Shown: one piece after another, positions 1-7,365 of the stretch
Layout: the number at the start of each line of letters is the position of its first letter
How positions within the stretch are numbered: the stretch's first letter is position 1
Assembly (NCBI GenBank): GCA_905236545.1
Contig: CAJOQO010000102.1
Location: forward strand, 1-7,758
Source: an uncultured Lachnospiraceae bacterium
Lineage (GTDB): Bacteria; Bacillota; Clostridia; Lachnospirales; Lachnospiraceae
Length of the DNA: 7,758 nt
Reading direction: 5' to 3'
Notes under the pieces: model-generated
Told to the model about the DNA's origin: nothing
What the model saw: the letters and a program-made list of their open reading frames with translations, nothing else
Databases searched by the model: none
Program-made: the position numbers and the translations under genes

Positions 1-21
1 CGATCGCAGTCGGCAAAGAGC

Positions 22-60
22 TCAGCCGGAGTGGGCTACAGGTTTGCGATGGGGAAGCCA
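22..60 (+). repeat. Left copy of an intergenic dispersed repeat (copy L)
   Basis: Contains GGAGTGGGCT (28-37), a 3-base spacer and GGTTTGCGATGG (41-52). Both boxes recur exactly, in inverted orientation, at 7481-7490 and 7468-7479, where the spacer is 1 base. A third shared box, TGTAACCAGTAACG (113-126), matches the reverse complement of 7425-7438 at 13 of 14 positions. Order and orientation of the three boxes agree in both copies, so this is a repeat family rather than a chance match. The family is not one I recognise. The copy lies beyond the 3' end of the YdcF gene, in antisense orientation to the operon. Confidence 0.7.
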
Positions 61-65
61 TCCGC

Positions 66-103
66 AGGCCGGGGCATACGTTACAGGCCAGGGCATACGT
101 TAC
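66..103 (+). repeat. 19-bp tandem repeat, two copies
   Basis: The unit AGGCCGGGGCATACGTTAC (66-84) is followed directly by AGGCCAGGGCATACGTTAC (85-103), differing at one base. A decayed third start, AGGTCAGGG, follows at 104-112. The repeat sits between the second and third boxes of the left dispersed-repeat copy and accounts for much of the extra spacing there (60 bases against 29 in the right copy). TACGTTAC in each unit is also complementary to GTAACGTA at 121-128, so a small hairpin is possible. Confidence 0.85.
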
Positions 104-141
104 AGGTCAGGGTGTAACCAGTAACGTACAGACACAATCTA

Positions 142-178
142 CTTTCCCGGATCAGGTTTCCCGACGTTTCCGGGAAAG
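142..178 (-). terminator. Possible weak terminator hairpin over the ydcF stop codon
   Basis: CTTTCCCGG (142-150) and CCGGGAAAG (170-178) form a perfect 9-bp inverted repeat with a 19-base loop that contains the ydcF stop codon (152-154). In the direction of transcription (minus strand) the stem is followed by TAGATTGTGT, which is not a proper U-run. A rho-independent terminator is therefore only a weak reading. The hairpin may instead protect the 3' end of the message. Confidence 0.3.
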
Positions 179-772
179 AAGAATCTCCTGCGGGATCCGG
201 TTCTTCATAATCTCGTGGAACTGGCTCCCGCACCGCTCCATCTCCCCAAGCACCACATCAATCCTGCGGCCATCCAGAAACCAGTTCTCCCGCGTGATCC
301 CCTGCGTCTCCACCGGACAGATCAGGAGCCTCGCCTCAGGAAACTGCTCCTGATAATACATCCTGCACCTTCTGGCGTGAAAAGCCTGGCAGACCACGAT
401 GCCCGTTCTTACATCGACATGCATCGAATCAAGAAGCCGCCTCGAAAAGATCGCATTTTCCCAGGTAAAGCTCGCCTGGTCCTCCTTCAGCACCGCAGAT
501 TCCGGAACGCCGCATCCGGTCAGGATATCCCTCAGGTACTCCCACTCCGTTTTCCGTCCTTTTCCCTCCGGATCCTCGAAATAGCCCCGCAGCTTGCTGA
601 AGCGCCCGCTCGGCAGGACATACGGCGCATATCCATCGGCAAAAAGAGCGGCTGCTCTCTTTGCGCTCTCGGGATAGTCTCCCCCGGGAACGAAGATCAC
701 ATCCGCCCTCTCAGGCCTGTCTTCCAGAAAGATAAACTCTGTAATACAGTCAAAAAAACGCTCAGACATCAT
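152..772 (-). CDS. YdcF family (DUF218) protein
   Basis: A 206-residue protein of the YdcF/DUF218 family, whose members have a Rossmann-like fold and mostly unproven function; some bind S-adenosylmethionine or have envelope roles. Visible family marks are the first core strand ADVIFVPGG (23-31), the central [12 protein letters not shown] helix (103-114) with its conserved Asn, and the strand plus helix [17 protein letters not shown] (124-140). No signal peptide or membrane segment is present, so it should be cytosolic, unlike longer members with N-terminal membrane helices. The start ATG (772-770) overlaps the glnS stop in ATGA, and a second ATG follows at once. No clear Shine-Dalgarno precedes it, which suggests translational coupling to glnS. 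The C-terminus (RKRRET) is basic. Family assignment is fairly sure; substrate and role cannot be read from sequence. Confidence 0.85.
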   Translation of the reverse strand: MMSERFFDCITEFIFLEDRPERADVIFVPGGDYPESAKRAAALFADGYAPYVLPSGRFSKLRGYFEDPEGKGRKTEWEYLRDILTGCGVPESAVLKEDQASFTWENAIFSRRLLDSMHVDVRTGIVVCQAFHARRCRMYYQEQFPEARLLICPVETQGITRENWFLDGRRIDVVLGEMERCGSQFHEIMKNRIPQEILLSRKRRET

Positions 773-2433
773 GACACCGGCAGCTTAAACGAGGACTTCA
801 GCGCAGCGATCCGGTTGAAGACCAGGTGATCAGGAGTGGACAGTTTCGAGTCAACACAGAAGTATCCGGTGCGGACAAACTGGAAGGAATCCGGCGCCTT
901 TGCCCCCCTGAGGGAAGCCTCCACATAACAGTTCTTCAGGATCTGCAGCGAATTCGGGTTCAGGTTCAGTTCACCGGTCTCCTCATCGTAGACCCCCTTC
1001 TCCTCATCCACAATATTCTCAAACAGGCGGATCTCACAGTTGATCGCGCTCGCCGCGTCGACCCAGTGGATCGTCCCCTTCACCTTCCTTCCGTCCGGCG
1101 CATTGCCGCCGCGCGTCTGGGGATCATAGGTGCAGTGCACGGCGGTCACATTGCCGTTCTCATCCTTGTCCACTCCGGTGCAGGTCACGAAATACGCGTG
1201 CATCAGGCGCACCTCATTGCCGGGATACAGCCTTCTGTACTTCGGGACGGGAACCTCCATGAAGTCTTCCTGCTCGATATACAGCTCCCTGCTGAAGGGA
1301 ACCTTCCTGGAGCCAAGCTCCGGATTCTCAAGGTTATTCTCCACCTCGAGCTCCTCGGTCCGGCCCTCCGGATAATTGTCGATGATCAGCTTCAGCGGAT
1401 GCAGGATACCCATAACCCGCTCTCTCCTGAGCTTCAGATCCTCCCTCACGCAGTATTCCAGCATCGCATATTCGGAGGAGGACTGCGCCTTGGAGATGCC
1501 GCTCAGCTCCACGAACATCCTGATCGCTTCCGGCGTGTACCCGCGGCGTCTCAGCCCGGAGATGGAAACCAGGCGCGGATCGTCCCATCCGTCCACGATG
1601 CCCTCCTCCACCAGCTTTTTGATATAGCGCTTGCCGGTGACGATATTCGTCAGATACATCTTGGCGAATTCGATCTGGCGGGGCGGCTGCTCATATTCCA
1701 GCTCCCGGACAACCCAGTCATACAGCGGCCTGTGATCCTCAAACTCCAGCGTACAGATCGAGTGCGTCACTCCTTCGATCGCGTCCTCGATCGGATGCGC
1801 AAAGTCGTACATCGGATAGATGCACCATTTGTCTCCCGTATTCGCGTGGGAGATGTGCGCGATGCGGTAGATCACCGGATCTCTCATATTCATGTTCGGG
1901 GAGGCCATGTCGATCCTGGCGCGAAGCACCTTCGAGCCGTCCTCATATTTCCCGTCCTTCATCTCCTGAAACAGCTTCAGGTTTTCCTCGACGCTGCGGT
2001 TCCTGTAGGGAGAATCCTTTCCGGGCTCCTTGAGGCTGCCGCGGTACGCGCGGATCTCTTCCGCGGTCAGGTCGCAGACAAATGCCTTGCCCTTCCGGAT
2101 CAGTTTCAGCGCAGCCTCATACATCCGGTCAAAATAATCCGACGCAAAGTACAGCCTGTCCCCAAAGTCCGCACCGAGCCATCTCACATCCTCTTCGATC
2201 GATTCGACGAATTCACTCTTTTCCTTTGTCGGATTCGTGTCATCGAAGCGAAGGTTGAACAGACCATGGTACTCCTGCGCCAGCCCGTAGTTCAGAAGGA
2301 TGGACTTCGCGTGCCCGATATGAAGATATCCGTTCGGCTCCGGCGGGAAACGCGTCATCACATGGTCAACACGCCCCTCCTCCAGGTCCTTGTCTATGAT
2401 CTGCTCGATGAAATTCCTGCTCTGATTATCCAT
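769..2433 (-). CDS. glnS: Glutaminyl-tRNA synthetase (GlnRS)
   Basis: A 554-residue class I aminoacyl-tRNA synthetase that charges tRNA-Gln with glutamine using ATP in the cytoplasm. The catalytic domain shows PEPNG (31-35), the HIGH signature (38-41), FDDTNP (63-68) and the region ending [21 protein letters not shown] (282-302, specific to GlnRS). The KMSKS-type loop is VTGKR (265-269) where E. coli has VMSKR; I recall this variant in clostridial GlnRS, so it is not a defect. Residues from about 340 to 554 form the two beta-barrel anticodon-binding domain, with [17 protein letters not shown] (402-418) and the conserved GTIHWVDA (453-460). Length is the usual one (about 550). The likely ribosome site is GGGAG, 9 bases before the ATG. 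It follows the glycosyltransferase gene by 58 bases and overlaps ydcF by 4. Many Clostridia make Gln-tRNA by the GatCAB amidation route, so a direct-charging enzyme is informative. Confidence 0.97.
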   Translation of the reverse strand: MDNQSRNFIEQIIDKDLEEGRVDHVMTRFPPEPNGYLHIGHAKSILLNYGLAQEYHGLFNLRFDDTNPTKEKSEFVESIEEDVRWLGADFGDRLYFASDYFDRMYEAALKLIRKGKAFVCDLTAEEIRAYRGSLKEPGKDSPYRNRSVEENLKLFQEMKDGKYEDGSKVLRARIDMASPNMNMRDPVIYRIAHISHANTGDKWCIYPMYDFAHPIEDAIEGVTHSICTLEFEDHRPLYDWVVRELEYEQPPRQIEFAKMYLTNIVTGKRYIKKLVEEGIVDGWDDPRLVSISGLRRRGYTPEAIRMFVELSGISKAQSSSEYAMLEYCVREDLKLRRERVMGILHPLKLIIDNYPEGRTEELEVENNLENPELGSRKVPFSRELYIEQEDFMEVPVPKYRRLYPGNEVRLMHAYFVTCTGVDKDENGNVTAVHCTYDPQTRGGNAPDGRKVKGTIHWVDAASAINCEIRLFENIVDEEKGVYDEETGELNLNPNSLQILKNCYVEASLRGAKAPDSFQFVRTGYFCVDSKLSTPDHLVFNRIAALKSSFKLPVS

Positions 2434-2491
2434 GCTCTCAAACTCCCGCTCTCTTCCTGTATTCGATCAATTCCAGTATCCCGTCTCTATC

Positions 2492-3517
2492 TCAGTTGAA
2501 ATGAATAAAGCGCCTCAGAACCTTGTATCCGCGGACAACGGCCTTGTGGGAAATGGTTCCCGGAAGGTTCATCCACATCCCCAGGAACGACATTCTCAAA
2601 CGGACATACAGCTTCTCGTTCTTATGCTTCAGGTATCCCCAGATATCCCTCTTCTTTTCATAGTCATCCGTCGTGCCGCCGACCATCAGAAGAACCGAGG
2701 TTACCGTCATAACCTTATTCAGATAATTCAGCATGTATTTGCGGACATTCTTGTCCAGCCCGCTCCAGTTCTGCCCGGTGAAGACATCGATCATTAACTT
2801 GTTGACCCGGATCTGCTGGTCGATCCTGCCGATCATGATCTGCTCATTGACGCTCTGGTCCTCGCGGCCGATCAGATAATGATACAGGTTGACGTCCATG
2901 TAATAAAGCTTCTCACAGTAAGGAAGCGGCTGGAACGCGAAGAGATTGTCCACGTAGAAGGTATGCAGGGGCATTTTCAGACCGCATTTTACCAGAACCT
3001 CATGCCGGTAGATGATATTATGCATGAGGATATACTGGGTCTGGCGCATATGCCCCATATCATCCCAGGAGATGATCCTGTTCTGCGGAAATGCGCGCCT
3101 GAACTGCATGATATGCTTGTGCCACGCGCCTTCCTTGTCATAGACAAAGTTGGTCAGCATCATATCGACGCTCGTCTGTCTTTCCTCCAGGAGCTTCAGA
3201 CGGTTTATCACCCTGATCAGAACCTTCGGATCCACCCAGTCATCCGAATCCACCACCTTGAAATAGATGCCTTCCGCTTCCTTGATGCCGGTATTCACGG
3301 CGCCGCCGTGCCCCTTGTTTTTCTGATGGATCGCGCGTACGATGCCCGGATAGTTCCTCTCATATTCCCTGGCAATCTCTAATGTGTTGTCCTTTGTGGA
3401 GCCGTCGTCGATAATCAGAATCTCAATATCATCTCCTCCGGGGAGCAGTGACTCTATTGATTTTCTCATATACAGCTCCGAGTTATAGCAGGGAATCACA
3501 ACGGTTAGAATCTTCAT
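2492..3517 (-). CDS. Family 2 glycosyltransferase
   Basis: A 341-residue inverting GT-A fold glycosyltransferase (GT2). It would transfer a sugar from a nucleotide-sugar donor to a surface glycan or lipid acceptor at the inner face of the membrane. It opens with the classic VVIPCYNSE strand (6-14), then IDDGST (36-41) for nucleotide binding, KNKGHGGAVNTGI (67-79), and the metal-binding DSDDW (90-94). The acceptor half (about 150-250) has FYVDNLFAFQPL and the YHYLIGREDQSV segment typical of GT2 enzymes of polysaccharide clusters. There is no clear membrane helix, but the C-terminal 40 residues are hydrophobic and basic and could bind membrane. The start is fixed by a strong AAGGAG at 3527-3522, 4 bases before the ATG. 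Donor and acceptor cannot be told. No other glycan genes adjoin it, so it is an isolated transferase inside a mixed operon. Confidence 0.93.
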   Translation of the reverse strand: MKILTVVIPCYNSELYMRKSIESLLPGGDDIEILIIDDGSTKDNTLEIAREYERNYPGIVRAIHQKNKGHGGAVNTGIKEAEGIYFKVVDSDDWVDPKVLIRVINRLKLLEERQTSVDMMLTNFVYDKEGAWHKHIMQFRRAFPQNRIISWDDMGHMRQTQYILMHNIIYRHEVLVKCGLKMPLHTFYVDNLFAFQPLPYCEKLYYMDVNLYHYLIGREDQSVNEQIMIGRIDQQIRVNKLMIDVFTGQNWSGLDKNVRKYMLNYLNKVMTVTSVLLMVGGTTDDYEKKRDIWGYLKHKNEKLYVRLRMSFLGMWMNLPGTISHKAVVRGYKVLRRFIHFN

Positions 3518-3521
3518 GAAG

Positions 3522-3527
3522 CTCCTT
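3522..3527 (-). promoter_or_regulatory. Shine-Dalgarno site of the glycosyltransferase gene
   Basis: On the minus strand AAGGAG stands 4 bases before the ATG at 3517. It is the clearest ribosome site in the window and decides the start. Spacing is a little short. A second, weaker purine site lies 13 bases upstream because the segment is tandemly duplicated. Confidence 0.75.
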
Positions 3528-3549
3528 CCTCAACTTCCTTCCTCAACTT
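3524..3549 (-). repeat. Perfect 13-bp tandem duplication in the ribosome-binding region
   Basis: CCTTCCTCAACTT occurs at 3524-3536 and again, identical, at 3537-3549 (plus-strand reading). On the message this is AAGTTGAGGAAGG twice, filling most of the 35-base gap between mutY and the glycosyltransferase gene and supplying two purine-rich ribosome-site candidates. Perfect identity suggests a recent slippage event. Confidence 0.9.
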
Positions 3550-3552
3550 TAT

Positions 3553-4635
3553 TCAAAATGTATTTTTGTACGCTGCATATCCGGAAAATGCGCCCGGTAT
3601 GGAGTATTCCGCTTCGATTCTGGAAGTCTCCACCGCCGGGCATTCTGCGCCGTCCATCTCTTCCGCCAGGATCAGATAGCCTGTCATCTCCCATTCCACA
3701 TGGGTAAAGATATGCTTCGCATCAGGCAGCGGCCTGATCCGGAGGGGAGATACGCCGAGCGCCTCCGCTTCCCGGAGCGCCTCGCTCTGTGACAGGATGC
3801 CGTCGTAGTTCGGCAGCTCCCAGAGTCCGGCCAGAAGGCCTTTGCGCGGTCTTCGCCGGATGAGCAGGCGGGAAGAGTCATGGATGACCAGAACGGTTCT
3901 GTGCTCAACCCTGCGCTCCTTTTTTCTGCGCCTGACAGGAATCACTCCGGTCAGGTTCTCCTTCCGGGCTTCGCACAGGTCACGCACAGGGCATTTCCCG
4001 CATGCAGGCGCACCGTTCGGCAGGCATACCAAAGCGCCCAGCTCCATCAGGGCCTGGTTGAACTTTCCGGGAGGAACCGTATCCGTCTCCCGTCTCAGAA
4101 AACCGCGGATCCCATCTTCCAGCGCAGCCTTAACCTTCGGATCATCGATGCACGCCTTTGACGCGCAGATCCTGGAAATGACCCGGAGGACATTGCCGTC
4201 CACCGCGCTTTCCGGCAGGCCGAACGCAATGGATGCAATCGCTCCTGCCGTATAGGAGCCGATCCCGGGGAGCTTTTTCAGCGCCCCCGCATCCGCGGGA
4301 AGCTTTCCTCCATGCTCCTTCCGGATAAGCTGCGCGGCCTTCTTCAGATTGCGCGCACGGCTGTAATAGCCGAGTCCTTCCCAGAGCTTCATCAGCCTGT
4401 CGTCATCACACTTTGCAAGCGCATGAACATCGGGAAGCTCCTGCACAAACCGGGCAAAATACGGCTTGACCGCTTCCACCCTTGTCTGCTGGAGCATAAT
4501 CTCGCTGATCCAGACATAGTAAGGCAGCGGGTTCCGCCGCCATTCGAGCTCCCGGCAATCTGACTCATACCAGGCAAGGAGCGGCGCGCAGATCCGCTGC
4601 AGCGATTCAGTTTCCTGTATTGTATCAGAATTCAT
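3553..4635 (-). CDS. mutY: A/G-specific adenine DNA glycosylase MutY
   Basis: A 360-residue DNA glycosylase that removes adenine mispaired with 8-oxoguanine, preventing G:C to T:A mutation. The N-terminal domain has SEIMLQQTRV (44-53) with catalytic Glu45, the helix-hairpin-helix LPGIGSYTAGAI (122-133) and AVDGNVLRV (144-152) with catalytic Asp146. Four cysteines (204, 212, 215, 221) should bind a 4Fe-4S cluster; the first gap is 7 residues, against 6 in E. coli MutY. The C-terminal Nudix-like domain (about 240-355) has LLIRRRPRKGLLAGLWELP (257-275) and the HIFTH loop (308-312), matching the FSH loop that recognises 8-oxoguanine. Length fits the family (about 350). The ATG overlaps the stop of the upstream kinase gene in ATGA, and no strong ribosome site is seen, so translation is probably coupled. 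Identification is firm. Confidence 0.96.
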   Translation of the reverse strand: MNSDTIQETESLQRICAPLLAWYESDCRELEWRRNPLPYYVWISEIMLQQTRVEAVKPYFARFVQELPDVHALAKCDDDRLMKLWEGLGYYSRARNLKKAAQLIRKEHGGKLPADAGALKKLPGIGSYTAGAIASIAFGLPESAVDGNVLRVISRICASKACIDDPKVKAALEDGIRGFLRRETDTVPPGKFNQALMELGALVCLPNGAPACGKCPVRDLCEARKENLTGVIPVRRRKKERRVEHRTVLVIHDSSRLLIRRRPRKGLLAGLWELPNYDGILSQSEALREAEALGVSPLRIRPLPDAKHIFTHVEWEMTGYLILAEEMDGAECPAVETSRIEAEYSIPGAFSGYAAYKNTF

Positions 4636-7148
4636 CGGATATTCAAGTCCATAAGCACATCATAAAGATCATCCGGATGGACCGGTTTGGCGATATGGCC
4701 ATTCATCCCGGCGTCCTCAGCCTTTATCTCGTCTTTCGCATAGGCGTCGGCGCTCAGGGCGTAGATCGGGATCTCCTTTGCGTCGGGCCGTTTCATGGCA
4801 CGGATCCGTCTCGATGCTTCACAGCCGTCCATGCCGGGCATCCGAAGATCCATGAAGATCGCCGCAAAGGTTCCCTCCCGGGAACAGCCGAACGTTTCCA
4901 CCGCCTTCCTGCCGTCGTCCACGCATGTGCAGGTGATTCCTTTTTTTGCGAGGATCACGCGGACAACCTCCGCATTCATGTCGCTGTCCTCGGCAACCAG
5001 GACATTCATCCCTTTTAATCTACCGTAGTCTCTTGGCCGGGGCGTTTCTTCCTGAAGCTGCTCTGACTCCCTGATATCCACGGGCAGGTATGCCGAGATC
5101 GCGGTTCCTTTTCCAACCTCAGAGTGGATGTCCATGAAGCCGCCCATCTGCTCTGTATATTTTCGTACGATCGTCAGTCCCAGCCCGGTTCCTTCGCTTG
5201 TCCCGGCCTGCACCGGATCCGCATGCTCCTGCACGAAGGGTTCGAACATGATCTTCTGGAATTCCACACTCATTCCGATCCCGGTGTCAGTGACGCAGAT
5301 CCTGAAATTGCATCCGTTGACCCGCTCCGCCAGATGTTCGATCGCAAGCGTGACCTGCCCTCCCTCCGGCGTAAACTTCACAGCATTGGACAGAAGATTC
5401 AGGATCACGCGCTTCACCTTCATCTGGTCTACCCGGATCAGCGTATCCTCTTCCTGGATCGTGCAGGAATAACGTACCCGCTTCTTCCTTGCCGTCTCTC
5501 CGACGGAAGCGTTGATATCCGACGTGATCCTGCCGAAGGTTGTCAGAACCGGATTGATCCGGGTTTTCCCGCTGATGACCCTGGAAATATCCAGGGTATC
5601 ATTGACGATATCTGTCATGAGATTGGCCGAGGACCGGGTGTTCTCAATGAATTCCTTCCGCTTTGCCTCATCCGTTTCCCCGAGCGCAAGATCCGTATAT
5701 CCGATGATACTGGAAAGCGGCGTCCTGAGATCGTGGGTGACGGATGCCAGGAAACGGCTGACTGCGCTTGCCTGGGATTCCGCCTTGAGACGTCTGGTTT
5801 CGGCGTCTGACAGCTGCTCCTGGCTGCTGGCCAGCGATCTCAGCCGCCGTCTGTCCGCGACAAGCAGCGCGACGATTATGATCATCATCAGCATCACCAC
5901 GATGACCGGGCGAAGCATGAAGGCGTATTTCGACCAGAAGGACTTCTTTTCCCTGACAAAGAGAGTCCCGGCGGGAAGCATGGACTTTTCGATGCCATAC
6001 CGGTCCAGCAGGGACGCGTCGAAGACGTACTGTCCTTCCATTTCTTCAACATCGGTCCCGCGAAGAACCTCCGCACCGTTCCCGTACAAAACCTCCATCG
6101 TGAGTTCCGCGCACCGGCGCCCGGTTTCCTCAAAGGATACTCCGCAGCCCCCCAGGACTCCCGCGCCGATGCCTGCCTGATCCTGCTTGAACAGGGGGAT
6201 CCTGGCATGATGTATCAGAAACTGTATGGCTTCCTCCATCCCGTACAGATTTCCTTCTCCATCCTGCGTGAAGGTCAGGTAGATCAGGATCGTATCTTTG
6301 CCATAGGAGGACAGTTCCCGGGTGATCTCCTCACGGGAGAGTTCCAGCATGTCAAGCATCTGCATCTTGAGCCCGACCGTTCCCGAGAGTTCCAGGAAGC
6401 GCTGCGACAGGGCTTTTCCTGTCAGGGAATGGTCGGAGATCCCGACCACGCGGATGGCTTCGGGGTACAGCTTCTTCGCGGCCTCTACCGTCTCTGCGCC
6501 GTAGAAGTTTTCATAGATTCCCGTTGTCAGCGGATCCTTTGCCGCTTCCGCTGCCCGCTCCCATGAGTTGACATTGCAGAATATGACCGGGAGGCCGGCG
6601 AATTCTCTGTCCCGGTGCAGCATGACGTAATCGAGTGCGTCGTCGTCTACCGCGATAACGGCGTCATAGTTTTCCCTGTCCTGGAGGAGGCGGATGTGTT
6701 TTTCCGTCAGTTCCTCTGCGCTGGCGCGGTCGATGTTTTTCGTGTCCATGTACACGAGATCGAGGCGGATCATCGGGCTGAGTTTTTCGATGAGGCCTTC
6801 GTGTATTTCTCTTTCGCCTTCCCAGCTTGGCGAGTAGGAGAAGAGGACGAGGATGTGCTTGTGCGTTTGGGTGTCCGGGCTTTCGCCGTTTGTTCCGGTT
6901 TCAGATTCGTTGGCGGTGAGTACGCCGACGGCTGCCGATTCAGACGCTTTGGTGTTCTGTGCATCGGTGGCTGCTGATTCAGACGCTTTGACGTTCTGTG
7001 CGGCCAGGGACAGGGCCGGTAGCAGAAGACATAAAAACAGGAATCCTGCAGCTAATCTCCGCATGAAATGAGCTGCAGGATGTCTGTCTGATCCTACATT
7101 TATGGTCGTATTCGCCTTCTTTTCTTCTCTCATAGGCCGCCCGCTCAT
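4632..7148 (-). CDS. Hybrid sensor histidine kinase with ABC substrate-binding sensor domain and receiver
   Basis: With the start at 7148 this is an 838-residue membrane kinase. In order: a signal peptide or first membrane segment (about 30-50, GFLFLCLLLPALSLAA), a Ser/Glu/Thr-rich linker with a 13-residue duplication (about 50-73), an extracytoplasmic domain resembling ABC_sub_bind (TrpX-like) binding proteins (about 97-389), a membrane helix (408-431), a short coiled segment, the HisKA domain with phospho-acceptor His472 in VTHDLRTPLSS, the HATPase domain with N box Asn588, DTGIGM (621-626), FEPF (635-638) and GTGLGL (653-658), and a receiver with acidic Glu720/Asp721, phospho-acceptor Asp767 (MDLRMPGMDG), Ser799 and Lys821. 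It should sense a small extracellular solute and pass phosphate to its own receiver. No Hpt domain, separate regulator or transporter lies in the window. The frame is open back to an ATG at 7286, but a promoter lies inside that extension; ATGs at 7133 and 7064 are alternatives. No start has a good Shine-Dalgarno. Confidence 0.92.
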   Translation of the reverse strand: MSGRPMREEKKANTTINVGSDRHPAAHFMRRLAAGFLFLCLLLPALSLAAQNVKASESAATDAQNTKASESAAVGVLTANESETGTNGESPDTQTHKHILVLFSYSPSWEGEREIHEGLIEKLSPMIRLDLVYMDTKNIDRASAEELTEKHIRLLQDRENYDAVIAVDDDALDYVMLHRDREFAGLPVIFCNVNSWERAAEAAKDPLTTGIYENFYGAETVEAAKKLYPEAIRVVGISDHSLTGKALSQRFLELSGTVGLKMQMLDMLELSREEITRELSSYGKDTILIYLTFTQDGEGNLYGMEEAIQFLIHHARIPLFKQDQAGIGAGVLGGCGVSFEETGRRCAELTMEVLYGNGAEVLRGTDVEEMEGQYVFDASLLDRYGIEKSMLPAGTLFVREKKSFWSKYAFMLRPVIVVMLMMIIIVALLVADRRRLRSLASSQEQLSDAETRRLKAESQASAVSRFLASVTHDLRTPLSSIIGYTDLALGETDEAKRKEFIENTRSSANLMTDIVNDTLDISRVISGKTRINPVLTTFGRITSDINASVGETARKKRVRYSCTIQEEDTLIRVDQMKVKRVILNLLSNAVKFTPEGGQVTLAIEHLAERVNGCNFRICVTDTGIGMSVEFQKIMFEPFVQEHADPVQAGTSEGTGLGLTIVRKYTEQMGGFMDIHSEVGKGTAISAYLPVDIRESEQLQEETPRPRDYGRLKGMNVLVAEDSDMNAEVVRVILAKKGITCTCVDDGRKAVETFGCSREGTFAAIFMDLRMPGMDGCEASRRIRAMKRPDAKEIPIYALSADAYAKDEIKAEDAGMNGHIAKPVHPDDLYDVLMDLNIR
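6930..7007 (-). repeat. 39-bp in-frame tandem duplication in the kinase linker
   Basis: Two 39-base units (6930-6968 and 6969-7007) agree at 30 of their first 33 bases and differ in the last six. They encode the doubled peptide AQNVKASESAAT / AQNTKASESAAV, directly after the predicted signal-peptidase site. The period is a multiple of three, so the frame is kept. The copy adds a flexible spacer between the membrane and the sensor domain. Confidence 0.85.
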
Positions 7149-7186
7149 GATCGATTTTCGGCTGTGTCTGTTTTCTGTGTTCTGTG

Positions 7187-7236
7187 TTTCTTTCTGCTTC
7201 TTTGTGCTTCCTTGTGCTTCTTTGTGTTTCTTTGTC
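7187..7236 (-). repeat. Five 10-bp repeats in the kinase gene leader
   Basis: On the minus strand the units are GACAAAGAAA, CACAAAGAAG, CACAAGGAAG, CACAAAGAAG and CAGAAAGAAA, followed by decayed CA/GA-rich sequence to about 7165. The array begins just at the expected transcription start and forms an almost pyrimidine-free, unstructured leader. If read as protein from 7286 it would give a run of Lys, His, Gln and Thr unlike any real N-terminus, which argues that it is untranslated. Confidence 0.8.
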
Positions 7237-7239
7237 TTT

Positions 7240-7267
7240 ATTGTACGCGTTTTGCGGGAAATTGCAA
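7240..7267 (-). promoter_or_regulatory. Predicted sigma-A type promoter for the kinase operon
   Basis: On the minus strand TTGCAA (7267-7262, 4 of 6 to TTGACA) is followed after 16 bases by TACAAT (7245-7240, 5 of 6 to TATAAT). Transcription would start near 7233, giving a leader of about 85 bases before the ATG at 7148. This is the only convincing promoter seen upstream of the kinase gene, and it would serve the whole five-gene run. It rests on consensus match alone. Confidence 0.5.
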
Positions 7268-7291
7268 TGATTCCGGGCGTTTGCATGAGTT

Positions 7292-7313
7292 TTCTGCTTA
7301 CGTTCTGCTTACG
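7292..7313 (-). repeat. 11-bp tandem duplication upstream of the promoter
   Basis: TTCTGCTTACG (plus-strand reading) occurs at 7292-7302 and 7303-7313 without a mismatch, followed by a partial third start (TTTCTG). It lies 25 to 46 bases upstream of the predicted -35 box, a position where an activator could bind to direct repeats, though slippage alone also explains it. Confidence 0.8.
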
Positions 7314-7365
7314 TTTCTGTTCCGGATTTGTTTTGTGGCTTTGCGGCAGGCTTCGCTGCAGCTTT

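Noticed and set aside
260..272. Possible truncation of the GlnRS catalytic loop because KMSKS is not intact (protein residues 265-269)
   Set aside because: VTGKR keeps the catalytic Lys position, and I recall the same motif in other clostridial GlnRS; the rest of the protein is full length.
215..829. A 204-codon plus-strand frame opposite the ydcF gene
   Set aside because: The composition (many Pro, Arg, His, Leu) is that of an antisense shadow, and the minus-strand frame has clear DUF218 motifs.
826..2499. A 557-codon open frame on the plus strand, opposite glnS
   Set aside because: It is the antisense shadow of a highly conserved synthetase gene. The translation shows no domain I recognise and has the Arg/Leu/His/Val-rich make-up typical of antisense frames in GC-rich genes.
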